Positions 1 through 10,739 of a stretch of DNA of 39,639 nt are shown here, in pieces. The notes below the pieces were generated by a model that saw only the letters and a list, made by a program, of their open reading frames with translations, did no database searches and was not told the origin of the DNA. The number at the start of each line of letters is the position of its first letter. Position 1 is the first letter of the stretch. The translations under genes and the position numbers were made by a program. This DNA comes from Kosmotogales bacterium (GTDB lineage: Bacteria; Thermotogota; Thermotogae; Petrotogales; Kosmotogaceae). The stretch covers positions 1 to 39,639 of the forward strand of contig JASGMR010000009.1 of assembly GCA_030156385.1 (NCBI GenBank). The letters are read 5' to 3'.

Positions 1-98
1 GCGTTCAGTGCGATTGGTGTAACTACAGCGATCAAAGCAGCAATAACTGCCAATACGATTAATAATTCAACTAATGAAAATCCATTTTTTCTCCTCAT
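1..98 (-). CDS. Type IV pilin-like protein, N-terminal fragment
   Basis: This gene runs off the left edge; only the first 32 codons are present. The reading from ATG at 98-96 begins with a short basic leader (MRRKNG), then FSLVELLIVLAVIAALIAVV. That is a class III prepilin signal: cleavage is expected after Gly6, with Phe as mature residue 1 and the conserved Glu at mature position 5, followed by the hydrophobic assembly helix. A strong Shine-Dalgarno (AGGAGGT, 112-106 on the minus strand) sits 7 nt before the ATG. Such proteins are processed by PilD-type peptidase and assembled into type IV pili or competence pseudopili. It is divergent from comM at 481, which fits a DNA-uptake role, but whether it is a major pilin, minor pilin or pseudopilin cannot be told from this fragment. 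Confidence 0.9.
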   Translation of the reverse strand, partial: MRRKNGFSLVELLIVLAVIAALIAVVTPIALN

Positions 99-330
99 GG
101 TTGTTACCTCCTAAATAATTTATAATCATCTGGAATTTTATCTGCAAAATTGTGCCAGTTTTCATTTTTTGTGATTTTTCCGTGATTTATCCCATGAAAA
201 TACAATTATTTGAATGAATTGTTCTTCATATCATATTATATTTGCGAAATTAATTTCAAAGATATTTATGTATAAATTATTAAAAATAAGAATTCAAGGT
301 CATTATTACTTTGAATTGTTTTTCGGCATT

Positions 331-346
331 TTGAAATGCGTTTCAA
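331..346. repeat. 16-bp inverted repeat, possible operator
   Basis: TTGAAA-TGCG-TTTCAA reads the same on both strands apart from its centre. It lies in the pilin/comM divergent spacer, where a dimeric regulator could act on either gene. It resembles LacI/CcpA-type operators in its arms, but the centre is GC rather than the usual CG. The regulator is unknown, and a chance palindrome in AT-rich DNA is possible. Confidence 0.35.
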
Positions 347-372
347 CAAAAAGATGAGTTGCCATTATACAC

Positions 373-393
373 CTGGATTCAAAAATAATCCAG
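373..393. repeat. Inverted repeat CTGGATT / AATCCAG
   Basis: Seven perfectly paired bases (373-379 with 387-393) flank a 7-nt loop. It sits about 90 nt before comM and just upstream, on the minus strand, of a TATAAT at 369-364. It could be an operator or a leader hairpin. There is no following T-run on the plus strand, so it is not an ordinary terminator. Confidence 0.35.
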
Positions 394-480
394 ATGAAAA
401 AAATATTCAATGCTTTTTAATATAAAAAATTTAAAAAGTTATATATTAATAATGAATATATAAAAAAGAAGGTGGAATGT

Positions 481-2007
481 TTGAATTATTCAAATGTAAA
501 AACCGTTACACTTTACGGACTTCAAATGATTCCCGTCGTAGTTGAAATTGATGTGGATAAGAAAGCGGTGATCTACGATATAGACATCGTAGGTCTTGGG
601 GATACCGTAGTTAAGGAGAGTAAGAAGAGAGTTAAAAGCGCTATAAAAAATTCGGGATTTAAGGTTCCCAACGGAAAAATTGTTGTCAATCTTGCTCCGA
701 GCGACGTGAAAAAAGAGGGCTCTTATTTGGATCTTCCGATCGCTGCGGGATTGTTGAAAGCCAATGATGTTATAAGTAAAAATCTGGACGAATTCGTTTT
801 TTTTGGAGAGTTGGGGCTAGACGGTTCACTGAGGAAGGTGAGAGGGGTCCTTCCTATTTTAATAAGCCTTCAAAAGAATGATAAGAATTTAAAGGTAATT
901 CTCCCGAAAGAAAACGAATCAGAAGCATCTGTTGTTGAAGGAATAGATATATATGTTATGGAAAATCTGAATGAAATGGTTCGGTTTATCAATGGCTATG
1001 TTGAAAAGAGGCCGGTGAAGTTTAAAGTGCCACAGATGAAAACCGGAAAAGTGGAGGATATGTCTGATATTAAAGGGCAGGAATTTGCCAAAAGAGCGGC
1101 CGAAGTTGCCGCCGCCGGAGGGCACAATATTTTGCTCATGGGTTCTCCCGGATGTGGAAAAACTATGCTCGCGAGAAGAATTCCGGGCATTCTTCCTCCA
1201 ATGACTTTAAATGAAGCTATTGAAACAACTATGATTTACAGTGTTTCCGGATTGCTTAACGATAGTGGGCTGATAATAACAAGACCCTACAGATCACCGC
1301 ATCACACGGCATCTAGTACGGCAATCATAGGTGGTGGAACTCAGGCAAAACCCGGAGAGATCAGTCTGGCACATAATGGAGTCCTTTTTTTAGATGAATT
1401 TCCTGAATTCAGAAGAGATGTTATTGAAGCCCTTAGGCAACCACTTGAAGATTCCGAAGTAACGATTTCCAGAGCGAAGTTATCGGTTACTTATCCGTCA
1501 AGATTCATGTTGGTTTTGGCTCAAAATCCATGTCCTTGTGGTTGGTATGGCGACGATTCAAGAGAGTGTACCTGTAACTGGAATGAGATAAAAAGATATA
1601 ATAAGAAAATATCGGGGCCCATGGAGGATAGGATAGATATTTTTGTTAATATGCCGAGAATAGAATATAAGAAATACAGAGATTTTGAATCCGGAGAGAC
1701 ATCTGAGAAGATAAGAAAAAGAGTGGAAATGGCTCGAAGAATTCAACTTGACAGATTGAAAAAATATGGGATTTACTCAAACGGCCAGTTGAGTCACAAA
1801 ATGTTGGAGGAAATTATTGAAATGGAAATTCCCGCAAAGCTTTTACTGGAAAATGCTGCGGACAAAATGAAATTAACCGGAAGGAGTATAGACAAAATAT
1901 TGAAAGTATGTTTAACTATTTCTGATTTAGAAGGCGAAAGAGTTATTTCACCGAAGATTTTGGCGGAAGCTTTACAATATAGAAAAAAGCAAAATAATTA
2001 TGATTGA
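481..2007 (+). CDS. comM: YifB/ComM-family magnesium-chelatase-like AAA+ ATPase
   Basis: 508 residues from TTG 481. The N-terminal ~185 residues form the ChlI-like domain of the family. The AAA+ module follows, with Walker A GSPGCGKT at about 221-228, Walker B LFLDEF with Asp305-Glu306, and the family's Cys-rich insert (NPCPCGW...C.C) at about 342-362. ComM proteins are hexameric helicases that promote branch migration of incoming DNA during natural transformation. The length is normal for the family. A GTG at 472 would extend the protein, but it overlaps the ribosome-binding site (AGAAGGTGG, 467-475), so TTG 481 with 5 nt spacing is the better start. The divergent pilin-like gene supports a DNA-uptake role. 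The family is also found in bacteria not known to be competent, so the role is inferred. Confidence 0.93.
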   Translation: MNYSNVKTVTLYGLQMIPVVVEIDVDKKAVIYDIDIVGLGDTVVKESKKRVKSAIKNSGFKVPNGKIVVNLAPSDVKKEGSYLDLPIAAGLLKANDVISKNLDEFVFFGELGLDGSLRKVRGVLPILISLQKNDKNLKVILPKENESEASVVEGIDIYVMENLNEMVRFINGYVEKRPVKFKVPQMKTGKVEDMSDIKGQEFAKRAAEVAAAGGHNILLMGSPGCGKTMLARRIPGILPPMTLNEAIETTMIYSVSGLLNDSGLIITRPYRSPHHTASSTAIIGGGTQAKPGEISLAHNGVLFLDEFPEFRRDVIEALRQPLEDSEVTISRAKLSVTYPSRFMLVLAQNPCPCGWYGDDSRECTCNWNEIKRYNKKISGPMEDRIDIFVNMPRIEYKKYRDFESGETSEKIRKRVEMARRIQLDRLKKYGIYSNGQLSHKMLEEIIEMEIPAKLLLENAADKMKLTGRSIDKILKVCLTISDLEGERVISPKILAEALQYRKKQNNYD

Positions 2008-2028
2008 ATAATTTTTGATGTTTCGAGG

Positions 2029-2057
2029 TTGACATAGAAATCATTTTGGTTTAAAAT
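2029..2057 (+). promoter_or_regulatory. Sigma-A type promoter for tRNA-Lys and probably the infC operon
   Basis: A perfect -35 TTGACA (2029-2034), a 17-nt spacer and a -10 TAAAAT (2052-2057) lie 17 nt before the tRNA 5' end. This is the best promoter match in the window. No second promoter is evident between the tRNA and infC, so it probably also drives infC-rpmI-rplT by read-through. Confidence 0.85.
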
Positions 2058-2074
2058 TCATAAGTGAATTTATT

Positions 2075-2150
2075 GGTCCCTTAGCTCAATTGGCAGAGCG
2101 GTTGATTCTTAATCAATAGGTTGCAGGTTCGATTCCTGCAGGGATCACCA
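2075..2150 (+). tRNA. tRNA-Lys (anticodon CTT)
   Basis: A complete cloverleaf can be read by eye. The acceptor GGTCCCT pairs with AGGGATC with one G-T pair. The D arm is GCTC/GAGC, and the anticodon arm GTTGA/TCAAT has loop TTCTTAA, placing CTT at 34-36 (2108-2110). The T arm is GCAGG-TTCGATT-CCTGC, the discriminator is A, and CCA is encoded. It reads AAG lysine codons and is transcribed from the TTGACA promoter just upstream. Confidence 0.97.
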
Positions 2151-2274
2151 ATAATATGAGAAAGAGGACACTGTCCCACCCCAGCCTTAAGGTAAAGGGT
2201 AACAAAGGTGAACTAACACAATAATAGGCGGGTGTATGTACCGCCTGTTTTTATTTTTTGAGAGGTGATTATTT
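2151..2274 (+). promoter_or_regulatory. infC leader with mutually exclusive antiterminator and terminator
   Basis: The leader between tRNA-Lys and infC contains a strong intrinsic terminator (2226-2259). Its 5' arm can instead pair with an upstream segment. CACCC (2177-2181) pairs with GGGTG (2230-2234), and after a 2-nt bulge GCC (2184-2186) pairs with GGC (2227-2229); T2187-A2226 can add one more pair. The two folds exclude each other, the layout of a transcription attenuator. In Bacillus subtilis the infC-rpmI-rplT operon is controlled by ribosomal protein L20 through such a leader. L20 control here is inference; the alternative pairing is seen directly. Confidence 0.6.
2226..2259 (+). terminator. 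Intrinsic terminator/attenuator before infC
   Basis: Stem AGGCGG (2226-2231) with CCGCCT (2241-2246), a 9-nt loop, then G and a T-rich tract TTTTTATTTTTT (2248-2259). It ends a tRNA-Lys-only transcript and stands 15 nt before the infC start codon, so the downstream operon needs read-through or antitermination. Confidence 0.88.
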
Positions 2275-2832
2275 ATCGGTAAAAAAAATGATTATACACC
2301 AAAGAATGGTGAAATTAGATCCGAGAAAGTTAGAGTTGTAGATGATGACGGAACGCAATTAGGTATAATACCAACTTCTGAAGCATTAAGAATAGCAAGG
2401 GAAAAGAGTTTGGATCTTGTCCTTGTTGCTCCGGAGGCAAATCCTCCTGTTGCAAAGATAATGAATTTCGGGAAGTATAAATATGAAAAAGAAAAGAGGC
2501 AGAGGGAAGCGAAGAAAAAGTCAAAGCAAAATCAGATGAAAGAGATGAAATTCAGAATACGAATCGATACCCATGATTATGAAACGAAATGCAATAGAAT
2601 AAGGACTTTCTTGGAAAAGGGGAGTAAAGTAAGGGTAGTAATAATGTTCAGGGGAAGAGAAATAGTTTTTGCTGATAAAGGAAAAGAAATTTTAGATAGA
2701 GTTGCTTCCGATTTATCGGAACTTTCTGAAGTAGATAGAAAACCTAAATTAGAAGGAAGAGACATGTGGATGATTTTAAGGCCCGTGTCTAAGAAGGATA
2801 AACCAAAGCAGGGAGGAAATGACAATGAGTAA
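2275..2832 (+). CDS. infC: Translation initiation factor IF-3, starting at AUC
   Basis: IF-3 binds the 30S subunit, checks start codon and initiator tRNA, and prevents premature 50S joining. The reading frame with full IF-3 similarity is open back to a TGA at 2266-2268. Between that stop and the conserved N-terminal domain (KVRVVDDDGTQLG) there is no ATG, GTG or TTG. The only plausible initiator is ATC at 2275-2277, 6 nt after a good Shine-Dalgarno (GAGGTGA, 2262-2268), giving 185 residues, normal for the family. The first conventional start, TTG 2410, would delete most of the N-terminal domain. Rare AUU/AUC/AUA starts in infC are known and let IF-3 repress its own translation. The lysine-rich linker (KEKRQREAKKK) and C-terminal domain are intact. 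It overlaps rpmI by 8 nt. Confidence 0.95.
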   Translation: MGKKNDYTPKNGEIRSEKVRVVDDDGTQLGIIPTSEALRIAREKSLDLVLVAPEANPPVAKIMNFGKYKYEKEKRQREAKKKSKQNQMKEMKFRIRIDTHDYETKCNRIRTFLEKGSKVRVVIMFRGREIVFADKGKEILDRVASDLSELSEVDRKPKLEGRDMWMILRPVSKKDKPKQGGNDNE

Positions 2833-3025
2833 AAACAAGATGAAAACTCATAGGGCCAGTGCAAAAAGATTCAAGATTACCGGAAGTGGAAAAGTTTCAT
2901 TCCATCACTCGGGTACAGGGCATAACACTGGAAAGAAAAGTCCTAGAAATAGAAGAATAGCGAAGAAAAGAGATATACTTCCAAAGGGAATGGAACGCAA
3001 AGTAAAAAAGAGTCTTTGCATATAA
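2825..3025 (+). CDS. rpmI: Large ribosomal subunit protein bL35
   Basis: 66 residues starting MSKNKMKTHRASAKRFK, the typical bL35 N-terminus, followed by the basic region ending in KRDILPKGMERKVKK. An in-frame ATG at 2819 is only 1 nt from the Shine-Dalgarno (GGGAGGA, 2811-2817). ATG 2825 has 7 nt spacing and gives the family's usual start. The gene overlaps the end of infC by 8 nt and is followed by rplT, the conserved infC-rpmI-rplT operon. bL35 is a small basic rRNA-binding protein of the 50S subunit. Confidence 0.96.
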   Translation: MSKNKMKTHRASAKRFKITGSGKVSFHHSGTGHNTGKKSPRNRRIAKKRDILPKGMERKVKKSLCI

Positions 3026-3048
3026 ATAATAATGAAGAGGTGAAATAG

Positions 3049-3405
3049 ATGCGTGTTAAAGGCGGAATGATTTCGAAAAAGAAGAGAAAAAAATTTTTGA
3101 AGGCTGCTAAAGGTTACAGAGGTGCGTTAAGCAGAAGATATAGGATAGCCAGACAATATTATGTAAGATCGGGAGTTTTTTCATTTGCGGGAAGAAAGCA
3201 GAAGAAAAGAGATTACAGAAGACTATGGATAACCAGAATAAATGCCGGGGCAAGAATGGCCGATACGAAATACAACGAATTAATGCATGGACTGAAAGTA
3301 GCGGGAATTAATATAAACAGAAAGATGTTGGCAGATCTGGCGGTAAACGATTTTGAAACCTTTAAAGAATATTGTGACATCGCAAAAAATGCAACAGCGA
3401 AATAA
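3049..3405 (+). CDS. rplT: Large ribosomal subunit protein bL20
   Basis: 118 residues, the normal length. The highly basic N-terminal extension (KKKRKKFLKAAKGYRG) and the globular C-terminal part (NELMHGLKVAGININRKMLADLA) are both characteristic of bL20. bL20 binds 23S rRNA early in 50S assembly and in other bacteria represses its own operon through the infC leader. Shine-Dalgarno GAGGTGA is at 3037-3043. It is the last gene of the operon, with a terminator 4 nt after its stop. The attenuator at 2151-2274 is its likely regulatory target. Confidence 0.97.
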   Translation: MRVKGGMISKKKRKKFLKAAKGYRGALSRRYRIARQYYVRSGVFSFAGRKQKKRDYRRLWITRINAGARMADTKYNELMHGLKVAGININRKMLADLAVNDFETFKEYCDIAKNATAK

Positions 3406-3409
3406 ATTG

Positions 3410-3434
3410 AGAGGCTTTATGCCTCTTTTTTTTT
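3410..3434 (+). terminator. Terminator of the infC-rpmI-rplT operon
   Basis: Stem AGAGGC (3410-3415) with GCCTCT (3421-3426), a 5-nt loop, running into an uninterrupted T-run to 3434. A TATAAT follows at 3437-3442 and could be the -10 for the next gene, but no -35 is recognisable. Confidence 0.92.
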
Positions 3435-3463
3435 GTTATAATATTTTGAGAAGAGGTGATTTT

Positions 3464-3880
3464 ATGGATATGAAGCTTGAGAGAGTAAATAAAACCGCTT
3501 ATAAAGCAGTGACAGATGATGGGATTGAAATATTTATGGATACACACAGGCCGGAAGGTGAGAAGGCCCTGGGGGGAACTCCAATGGAATTGACGCTGGC
3601 ATCGCTTATGGGGTGTACATCGATGGTAGTGAACGCAATTCTGAGAAAAATGAGAATAGAAAAATATACCTATGCTATGAAGGCCGAAGCTAAAAATGAA
3701 GATGAAGTTCCCGGTAAGTTTATTTATATTAAATTGTTCTATATTTTTAAGGGAAAAGACCTGAATAAAGAAAAAATAGAGAAAGCAGTGAGCAAATCCC
3801 ACGAAAAGTATTGTCCGGTAGCAGGAATGTTGAAACAGGCGTTAAAAATAGATTATGAGATAAAATACGAGGAGGAGTAA
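3464..3880 (+). CDS. OsmC/Ohr-family protein
   Basis: 138 residues from ATG 3464, which has Shine-Dalgarno AGAGGTGA at 3452-3459. Upstream in-frame codons overlap rplT and its terminator, so they are not used. The two reactive cysteines of the family are present: Cys51 in LASLMGCTSM, at the start of the central helix, and Cys117 in KYCPV. Proteins with this pair reduce organic hydroperoxides with thiols, as a cytoplasmic homodimer. The sequence is closer to the OsmC/YhfA-like branch than to classical Ohr, so peroxidase activity is likely but not certain. The stop is 1 nt before the mrp start, so the two are probably co-transcribed. A possible -10 at 3437-3442 lies in the short gap after the ribosomal-protein terminator. 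Confidence 0.88.
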   Translation: MDMKLERVNKTAYKAVTDDGIEIFMDTHRPEGEKALGGTPMELTLASLMGCTSMVVNAILRKMRIEKYTYAMKAEAKNEDEVPGKFIYIKLFYIFKGKDLNKEKIEKAVSKSHEKYCPVAGMLKQALKIDYEIKYEEE

Positions 3881-3881
3881 C

Positions 3882-4685
3882 TTGACTGACCAGAGTGAAA
3901 GAATGCAAAATATCAGTGAAAATATGGGAAAAATAAAAAATAAAATATTGGTGATGTCGGGCAAGGGAGGAGTTGGAAAATCTACCGTTGCCGTTAATCT
4001 GGCTGTTTCATTGACTTATCAGGGATTTAAAACCGGGTTGCTTGATATAGATCTGCATGGTCCAAATGTTGTTAAGATGCTGGGAATAAATAAAAAGCTT
4101 GGAATTTCGGAAAATGGGAAAATATCTCCGGTCGAAATTCCCGGCGAATTAAAGGTCGTTTCTCTTGCGAGTTATGTTGATCAGGGAGATCCGGTGATCT
4201 GGAGAGGTCCAATGAAAACAACGGCTATTTATCAATTTTTAGGTGATGTCCAGTGGGGAGATCTGGATTTTCTGATAATTGATTCTCCTCCGGGAACAGG
4301 AGATGAATCCCTAACCATTCTTCAGACTATACCTGATTTACAGGCTCTTATTGTAACAACACCGCAGGAAGTTGCGCTCGTTGATGTTAGAAGGGCGATT
4401 AATTTCGTAAAAAAAATGATGAGGAAACCGATAGGAATAGTGGAAAACATGTCTTATCTGATCTGTGATAAATGTGGAAATAAAATGAATGTTTTTGGTG
4501 AGGGTGGAGGAAAAAGAATTGCAGAAGAATTTGACTTACCCCTTCTTGGGCAACTGCCTCTTAATCCGGAAGTTAATGTTAAAGCCGATAAAGGAGAAAG
4601 CATAATAGTGGGAATGAGGGATACGGAAATGGAGAGAGCCTTTAATGATTTAACTTCAAATATTCTTCAGAGAGTAGAATTATAA
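3882..4685 (+). CDS. mrp: Mrp/NBP35-family iron-sulfur cluster carrier ATPase
   Basis: 267 residues. A deviant Walker A (SGKGGVGKST, Lys28 and Lys33) near the N-terminus places it with MinD/ParA-like P-loop proteins. The Mrp signatures DLHGPNVVKMLG and LDFLIIDSPPGTGDE follow. The Cys195-x2-Cys198 pair (CDKC) is the motif that bridges a 4Fe-4S cluster between two subunits. The protein delivers clusters to apo-proteins in the cytoplasm; likely clients in this window include RimO and the radical SAM protein at 20295, which is inference. The start is TTG 3882, 4 nt after GGAGGAG. The extra N-terminal domain of E. coli Mrp is absent, as in many short homologues. The stop overlaps the mtnA start (TAATG). 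Confidence 0.95.
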   Translation: MTDQSERMQNISENMGKIKNKILVMSGKGGVGKSTVAVNLAVSLTYQGFKTGLLDIDLHGPNVVKMLGINKKLGISENGKISPVEIPGELKVVSLASYVDQGDPVIWRGPMKTTAIYQFLGDVQWGDLDFLIIDSPPGTGDESLTILQTIPDLQALIVTTPQEVALVDVRRAINFVKKMMRKPIGIVENMSYLICDKCGNKMNVFGEGGGKRIAEEFDLPLLGQLPLNPEVNVKADKGESIIVGMRDTEMERAFNDLTSNILQRVEL

Positions 4686-5731
4686 TGAAGAAGATTAAAA
4701 CGATAACACTTGAGTGGAACGGAAACGAATTAATTTTAATTGATCAACGAATGCTCCCAACAAAAAAAGAATATATGATATGTAAAACGTATGAAGATGT
4801 TTATGTTGCAATCAAAGATATGATCGTCAGAGGAGCACCGGCGATCGGTGCGACCGCGGCTTTTGGATATTATTTAGGACTCAGGGAATTAAGTGATTCT
4901 TTGATATCTGAAAAGTCTGAGGATGTTTCCAAAAGAATCTTCGAAAAATTAGCCTCAAGCAGACCAACTGCCGTAAATTTGTTCTGGGCCTTGAAAAGAA
5001 TGGAAAAAGTTTTTTTAGAAAATATAAATGATGATGATATCTTAGTGATTTTAGAAAATGAAGCTTATAATATAGCAGAGGATGATATAAAAATTAATAA
5101 ATCTATAGGAAAATTCGGACAGGAAATCCTATCAGACGGAGATACGGTACTCACGCATTGTAATGCCGGGGCATTGGCCACTGTAGATTATGGGACCGCT
5201 TTGGGAGTTATCAGAGGAGCTATAGATTCCGGAAAAACAATAAAAGTGTTTGCTGATGAAACCAGGCCCTATCTTCAGGGGGCCAGATTAACTGCATGGG
5301 AGTTAATGGAAAGTGGAATCGATGTTACTTTAATAACAGATAACATGGCTGGCTGGGTTATGAAGCAAGGCAAAATAAATGCTGTTGTTGTAGGTGCTGA
5401 TAGAATAGCTGCAAATGGAGATACCGCTAATAAAATAGGTACATATTCCGTTGCCGTTCTTGCCCAAAAGCACGGCGTACCTTTCTATATAGCTGCTCCG
5501 TTGTCTACGATAGATATTGAAATGCCGGATGGCGAAGGAATACCTATTGAGGAGAGAAATATAAGAGAGATCACACATATAGGAGATAAGCAGATTGCTC
5601 CGGATAATGTGAAGTGTTTCAATCCTGCTTTTGACGTAACACCTTGGAATTTGATAACCGGAATAATTACTGAAAAAGGTATTTTGCGCCCTCCTTACAG
5701 GGAGACGATAAAAAAATTATTCGATAAATAG
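4685..5731 (+). CDS. mtnA: Methylthioribose-1-phosphate isomerase
   Basis: 348 residues, normal length. It converts methylthioribose 1-phosphate to methylthioribulose 1-phosphate in methionine salvage, and family members also accept 5-deoxyribose 1-phosphate. Diagnostic segments are RGAPAIGATAAFG, the catalytic cysteine Cys159 in THCNAGALAT, DETRPYLQGARLTAWEL, the catalytic aspartate Asp239 in VVGADRIAANGD, and NPAFDVTPWNLI near the C-terminus. Its start overlaps the mrp stop by one base and there is only a weak Shine-Dalgarno, so translational coupling is likely. No other mtn gene is nearby. The related eIF-2B alpha-like regulators lack the full Cys/Asp pair, so isomerase is the firm call. 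Confidence 0.96.
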   Translation: MKKIKTITLEWNGNELILIDQRMLPTKKEYMICKTYEDVYVAIKDMIVRGAPAIGATAAFGYYLGLRELSDSLISEKSEDVSKRIFEKLASSRPTAVNLFWALKRMEKVFLENINDDDILVILENEAYNIAEDDIKINKSIGKFGQEILSDGDTVLTHCNAGALATVDYGTALGVIRGAIDSGKTIKVFADETRPYLQGARLTAWELMESGIDVTLITDNMAGWVMKQGKINAVVVGADRIAANGDTANKIGTYSVAVLAQKHGVPFYIAAPLSTIDIEMPDGEGIPIEERNIREITHIGDKQIAPDNVKCFNPAFDVTPWNLITGIITEKGILRPPYRETIKKLFDK

Positions 5732-5739
5732 GTGATGAT

Positions 5740-7803
5740 TTGCCGGAAAACATAGCTTTTTTAGACTCAAATTCAGAAATAACCCTTTTTACAAGAGAAA
5801 AAATAATGAATGTGATAGTTAATGGTGATCTTGTTCTTTTTTCTTTTTCTCAAATAGGCGATTTTGTTTCAATTAAATTGGACAGAGTTATCACTCCCTT
5901 TGACAGAGTTATCATTGAAGGTGAAAAGGAAAAATATAAAGTTTTTCCAGGCCATATTCTTTTAAATGGAAATTACGATACCGATGAAAAATTGGGGAAT
6001 TTTTTGTCATACAATTCGACAACTTTTAAAGTCTGGGCCCCGGGACCGCAGAGAATATTCGTTGAGATTTTTTCGATGGATGATTTGGAAAAATCAGTTT
6101 ATGATCTTGTAATGGAAAATGATAAAGCCGGAGTATGGATGGCCTCAATAAAAAAACAACTTTATGGATACGCATACAGATACAGAATCGAAAGATACGA
6201 CGAAATTATCTATACTCATGATCCTTACGGAAAAGCGTGTACTCTGAACAGTGAATTTTCGTATATTATCGATTTTGAAAAAATCAGAAATAAAGATCTT
6301 GCAATAAATTATGGCCCACATCTGAAAAGTCCGCTGGAAGCAATCATTTATGAGGCACATATAGATGATTTAACACACTCGTGGACATCGGGCACAAAAG
6401 TATATGGAAAATACGACAGTTTGCAAAACGGTACCCGAACTCCATTGAATTCATTATCCGGAATAGACTATTTAAAAAAACTGGGAATTACACACATTCA
6501 TCTGATGCCCGTCCAGGATTTCAGCAACGATGAAATTTCAGAAGATTATAACTGGGGCTATGATCCATCACTTTATAATGTACCCGAAGGTATATATTCG
6601 AATAATCCCAGAGATCCTGAAAAAAGAATACTTGAGCTCAAAGGATTAATAAACAAACTTCACGAAAATGAAATAGGGGTAATTCTGGATGTTGTATATA
6701 ATCATACTTTCCAAACGGAGGAATCGTGTTTTCAAAAATTGGTTCCGTATTATTATTACAGATTGACTCAGAATAGAGAGTTTTCAAATGGCTCCGGTTG
6801 CGGAAATGAAATAGCAACCGAGAGGTACATGGTGAGAAAATTTATTATAGATTCCCTGAAGCATTGGATCAATGATTATAATGTTGATGGTTTCAGATTT
6901 GATTTGATGGGTCTTATGGGTACCAACACCATGAAAATTATTGAAGAGGAATTGAGAAAAATAAAGAAAAACATATTTCTTTATGGTGAACCATGGACCG
7001 CCGGTTCTACTACCATGCAGGATAGGGTTTTTTTCAAAGGAGAACAGAAGGGAACCGGAATAGCGGTTTTCAATGATGACTTAAGAAATGCGCTCAAAGG
7101 GTATTTAGACGATTATAGTAAAGGTTTTGTGACTGGAGAAAAAGACAGGGAATTGGAAGTTGCCAAAGGAATTGTCGGTGAGATAAACTATTCAAGAGTT
7201 ATCCGGGGATTTTCTACGGAACCGAACGAAGTTATAAATTATTGTTCCTGCCACGACAATATGACTCTTTGGGATAAAGTATTGAAAAGTACTCCACATA
7301 TGTATTTTGAAGAACATAAAAAAAGGGCGGCTTTAGCCATTTCCATAGTTTTAACTTCACAGGGTATTCCGTTTTTACATTCCGGATCTGAAATGTTGAG
7401 GACGAAAGCACTTGAAGAGAACAGTTATAATTCTGGCCATTTTATAAATGAATTGAATTATTTGAGAAAAGATTTTTATGAAGATTATTTCAGATACATT
7501 TCCGGATTGATTCAACTGAGGAAAAATGAATCTTTGTTTAAATTGAAAACCAGTTTGGAGATAAGAAAAAGATTATCTATAATTCATGCAGCAGATGGAA
7601 AAATTGTATATATAATAAGGGGAAAAGATCACGAGATCCTAATTATTCACAATTCAACTAACGGAGAATACAATATTGAGCAATCAGGCAACTGGAGAAT
7701 TGTTGCACAGGATTTTAAAGTGGATATGAATGGGTTAAAGTTTGAGACCGGGAAAATAAATTGCTATCCCGTGTCTACGACCATAGGAATAAAAAATATT
7801 TAG
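5740..7803 (+). CDS. pulA: Type I pullulanase (GH13 alpha-1,6-glucan debranching enzyme)
   Basis: 687 residues from TTG 5740, with AGGTGATGA just before it. It hydrolyses alpha-1,6 branch points of pullulan, glycogen or limit dextrins. A CBM48-like domain ([11 protein letters not shown], about 92-190) precedes the GH13 barrel. The type I signature YNWGYDP is present, as are the catalytic regions DVVYNH (317-322), GFRFD with nucleophile Asp388, YGEPW with acid/base Glu417, and CHDN with His505-Asp506. There is no signal peptide or lipobox, so it should act on glycogen or imported maltodextrins inside the cell, unlike secreted pullulanases. It follows mtnA with 8 nt spacing and is probably in the same transcript. 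Confidence 0.95.
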   Translation: MPENIAFLDSNSEITLFTREKIMNVIVNGDLVLFSFSQIGDFVSIKLDRVITPFDRVIIEGEKEKYKVFPGHILLNGNYDTDEKLGNFLSYNSTTFKVWAPGPQRIFVEIFSMDDLEKSVYDLVMENDKAGVWMASIKKQLYGYAYRYRIERYDEIIYTHDPYGKACTLNSEFSYIIDFEKIRNKDLAINYGPHLKSPLEAIIYEAHIDDLTHSWTSGTKVYGKYDSLQNGTRTPLNSLSGIDYLKKLGITHIHLMPVQDFSNDEISEDYNWGYDPSLYNVPEGIYSNNPRDPEKRILELKGLINKLHENEIGVILDVVYNHTFQTEESCFQKLVPYYYYRLTQNREFSNGSGCGNEIATERYMVRKFIIDSLKHWINDYNVDGFRFDLMGLMGTNTMKIIEEELRKIKKNIFLYGEPWTAGSTTMQDRVFFKGEQKGTGIAVFNDDLRNALKGYLDDYSKGFVTGEKDRELEVAKGIVGEINYSRVIRGFSTEPNEVINYCSCHDNMTLWDKVLKSTPHMYFEEHKKRAALAISIVLTSQGIPFLHSGSEMLRTKALEENSYNSGHFINELNYLRKDFYEDYFRYISGLIQLRKNESLFKLKTSLEIRKRLSIIHAADGKIVYIIRGKDHEILIIHNSTNGEYNIEQSGNWRIVAQDFKVDMNGLKFETGKINCYPVSTTIGIKNI

Positions 7804-7816
7804 GGAGGTTAGCTTT

Positions 7817-10493
<2,677 letters not shown>

Positions 10494-10494
<1 letters not shown>

Positions 10495-10518
10495 TTGAAA
10501 GTTTATCATTGAAAGTTT
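10494..10518 (+). repeat. 11-bp tandem direct repeat after the kinase stop codon
   Basis: ATTGAAAGTTT occurs at 10494-10504 and again at 10508-10518, separated by ATC, a 14-bp period starting on the last base of the stop codon. It looks like a recent slippage duplication. Confidence 0.6.
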
Positions 10519-10739
10519 TAAGTAGAAATCAAACTGAGTGGTGATTAAATAAATCATTTATAACTTTTTGAGTAATTTATTCTTTTTTCCCTTGCGTGAT
10601 TGAACAAACAATTATATCTCTAAAAAAATTAGTTTGCTTTACGAAAATGATAAAAATAATTTAGTCGCTTGTTTCAGATTTTTTTGAATATCTGTTAAGG
10701 ATTGTTGCATTTTTATTCGTATATAAGTTTTTTGAAACG

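Larger units (their letters stand above)
99..480. other. Non-coding divergent spacer between pilin and comM
   Basis: About 380 nt without a credible gene. It is very AT-rich and must hold the promoters of both flanking divergent genes. On the minus strand, TATAAT boxes can be read at 240-235 and 369-364, but neither has a convincing -35 at 16-18 nt. On the plus strand near 442-450 the sequence is too low in complexity to choose a -10. Two inverted repeats in it are listed separately. Confidence 0.6.

Noticed and set aside
331-346. CcpA cre site
   Set aside because: The arms fit, but the invariant central CG is GC; kept only as an unassigned palindrome.
472-480. GTG 472 as comM start
   Set aside because: It overlaps the likely Shine-Dalgarno; TTG 481 has proper spacing.
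2410-2832. infC starting at TTG 2410
   Set aside because: It would remove most of the IF-3 N-terminal domain, which is encoded in frame upstream back to 2275 with a good ribosome-binding site.
3353-3463. Upstream extension of the OsmC-like gene
   Set aside because: The extension lies in rplT and its terminator, and ATG 3464 has a good ribosome-binding site.
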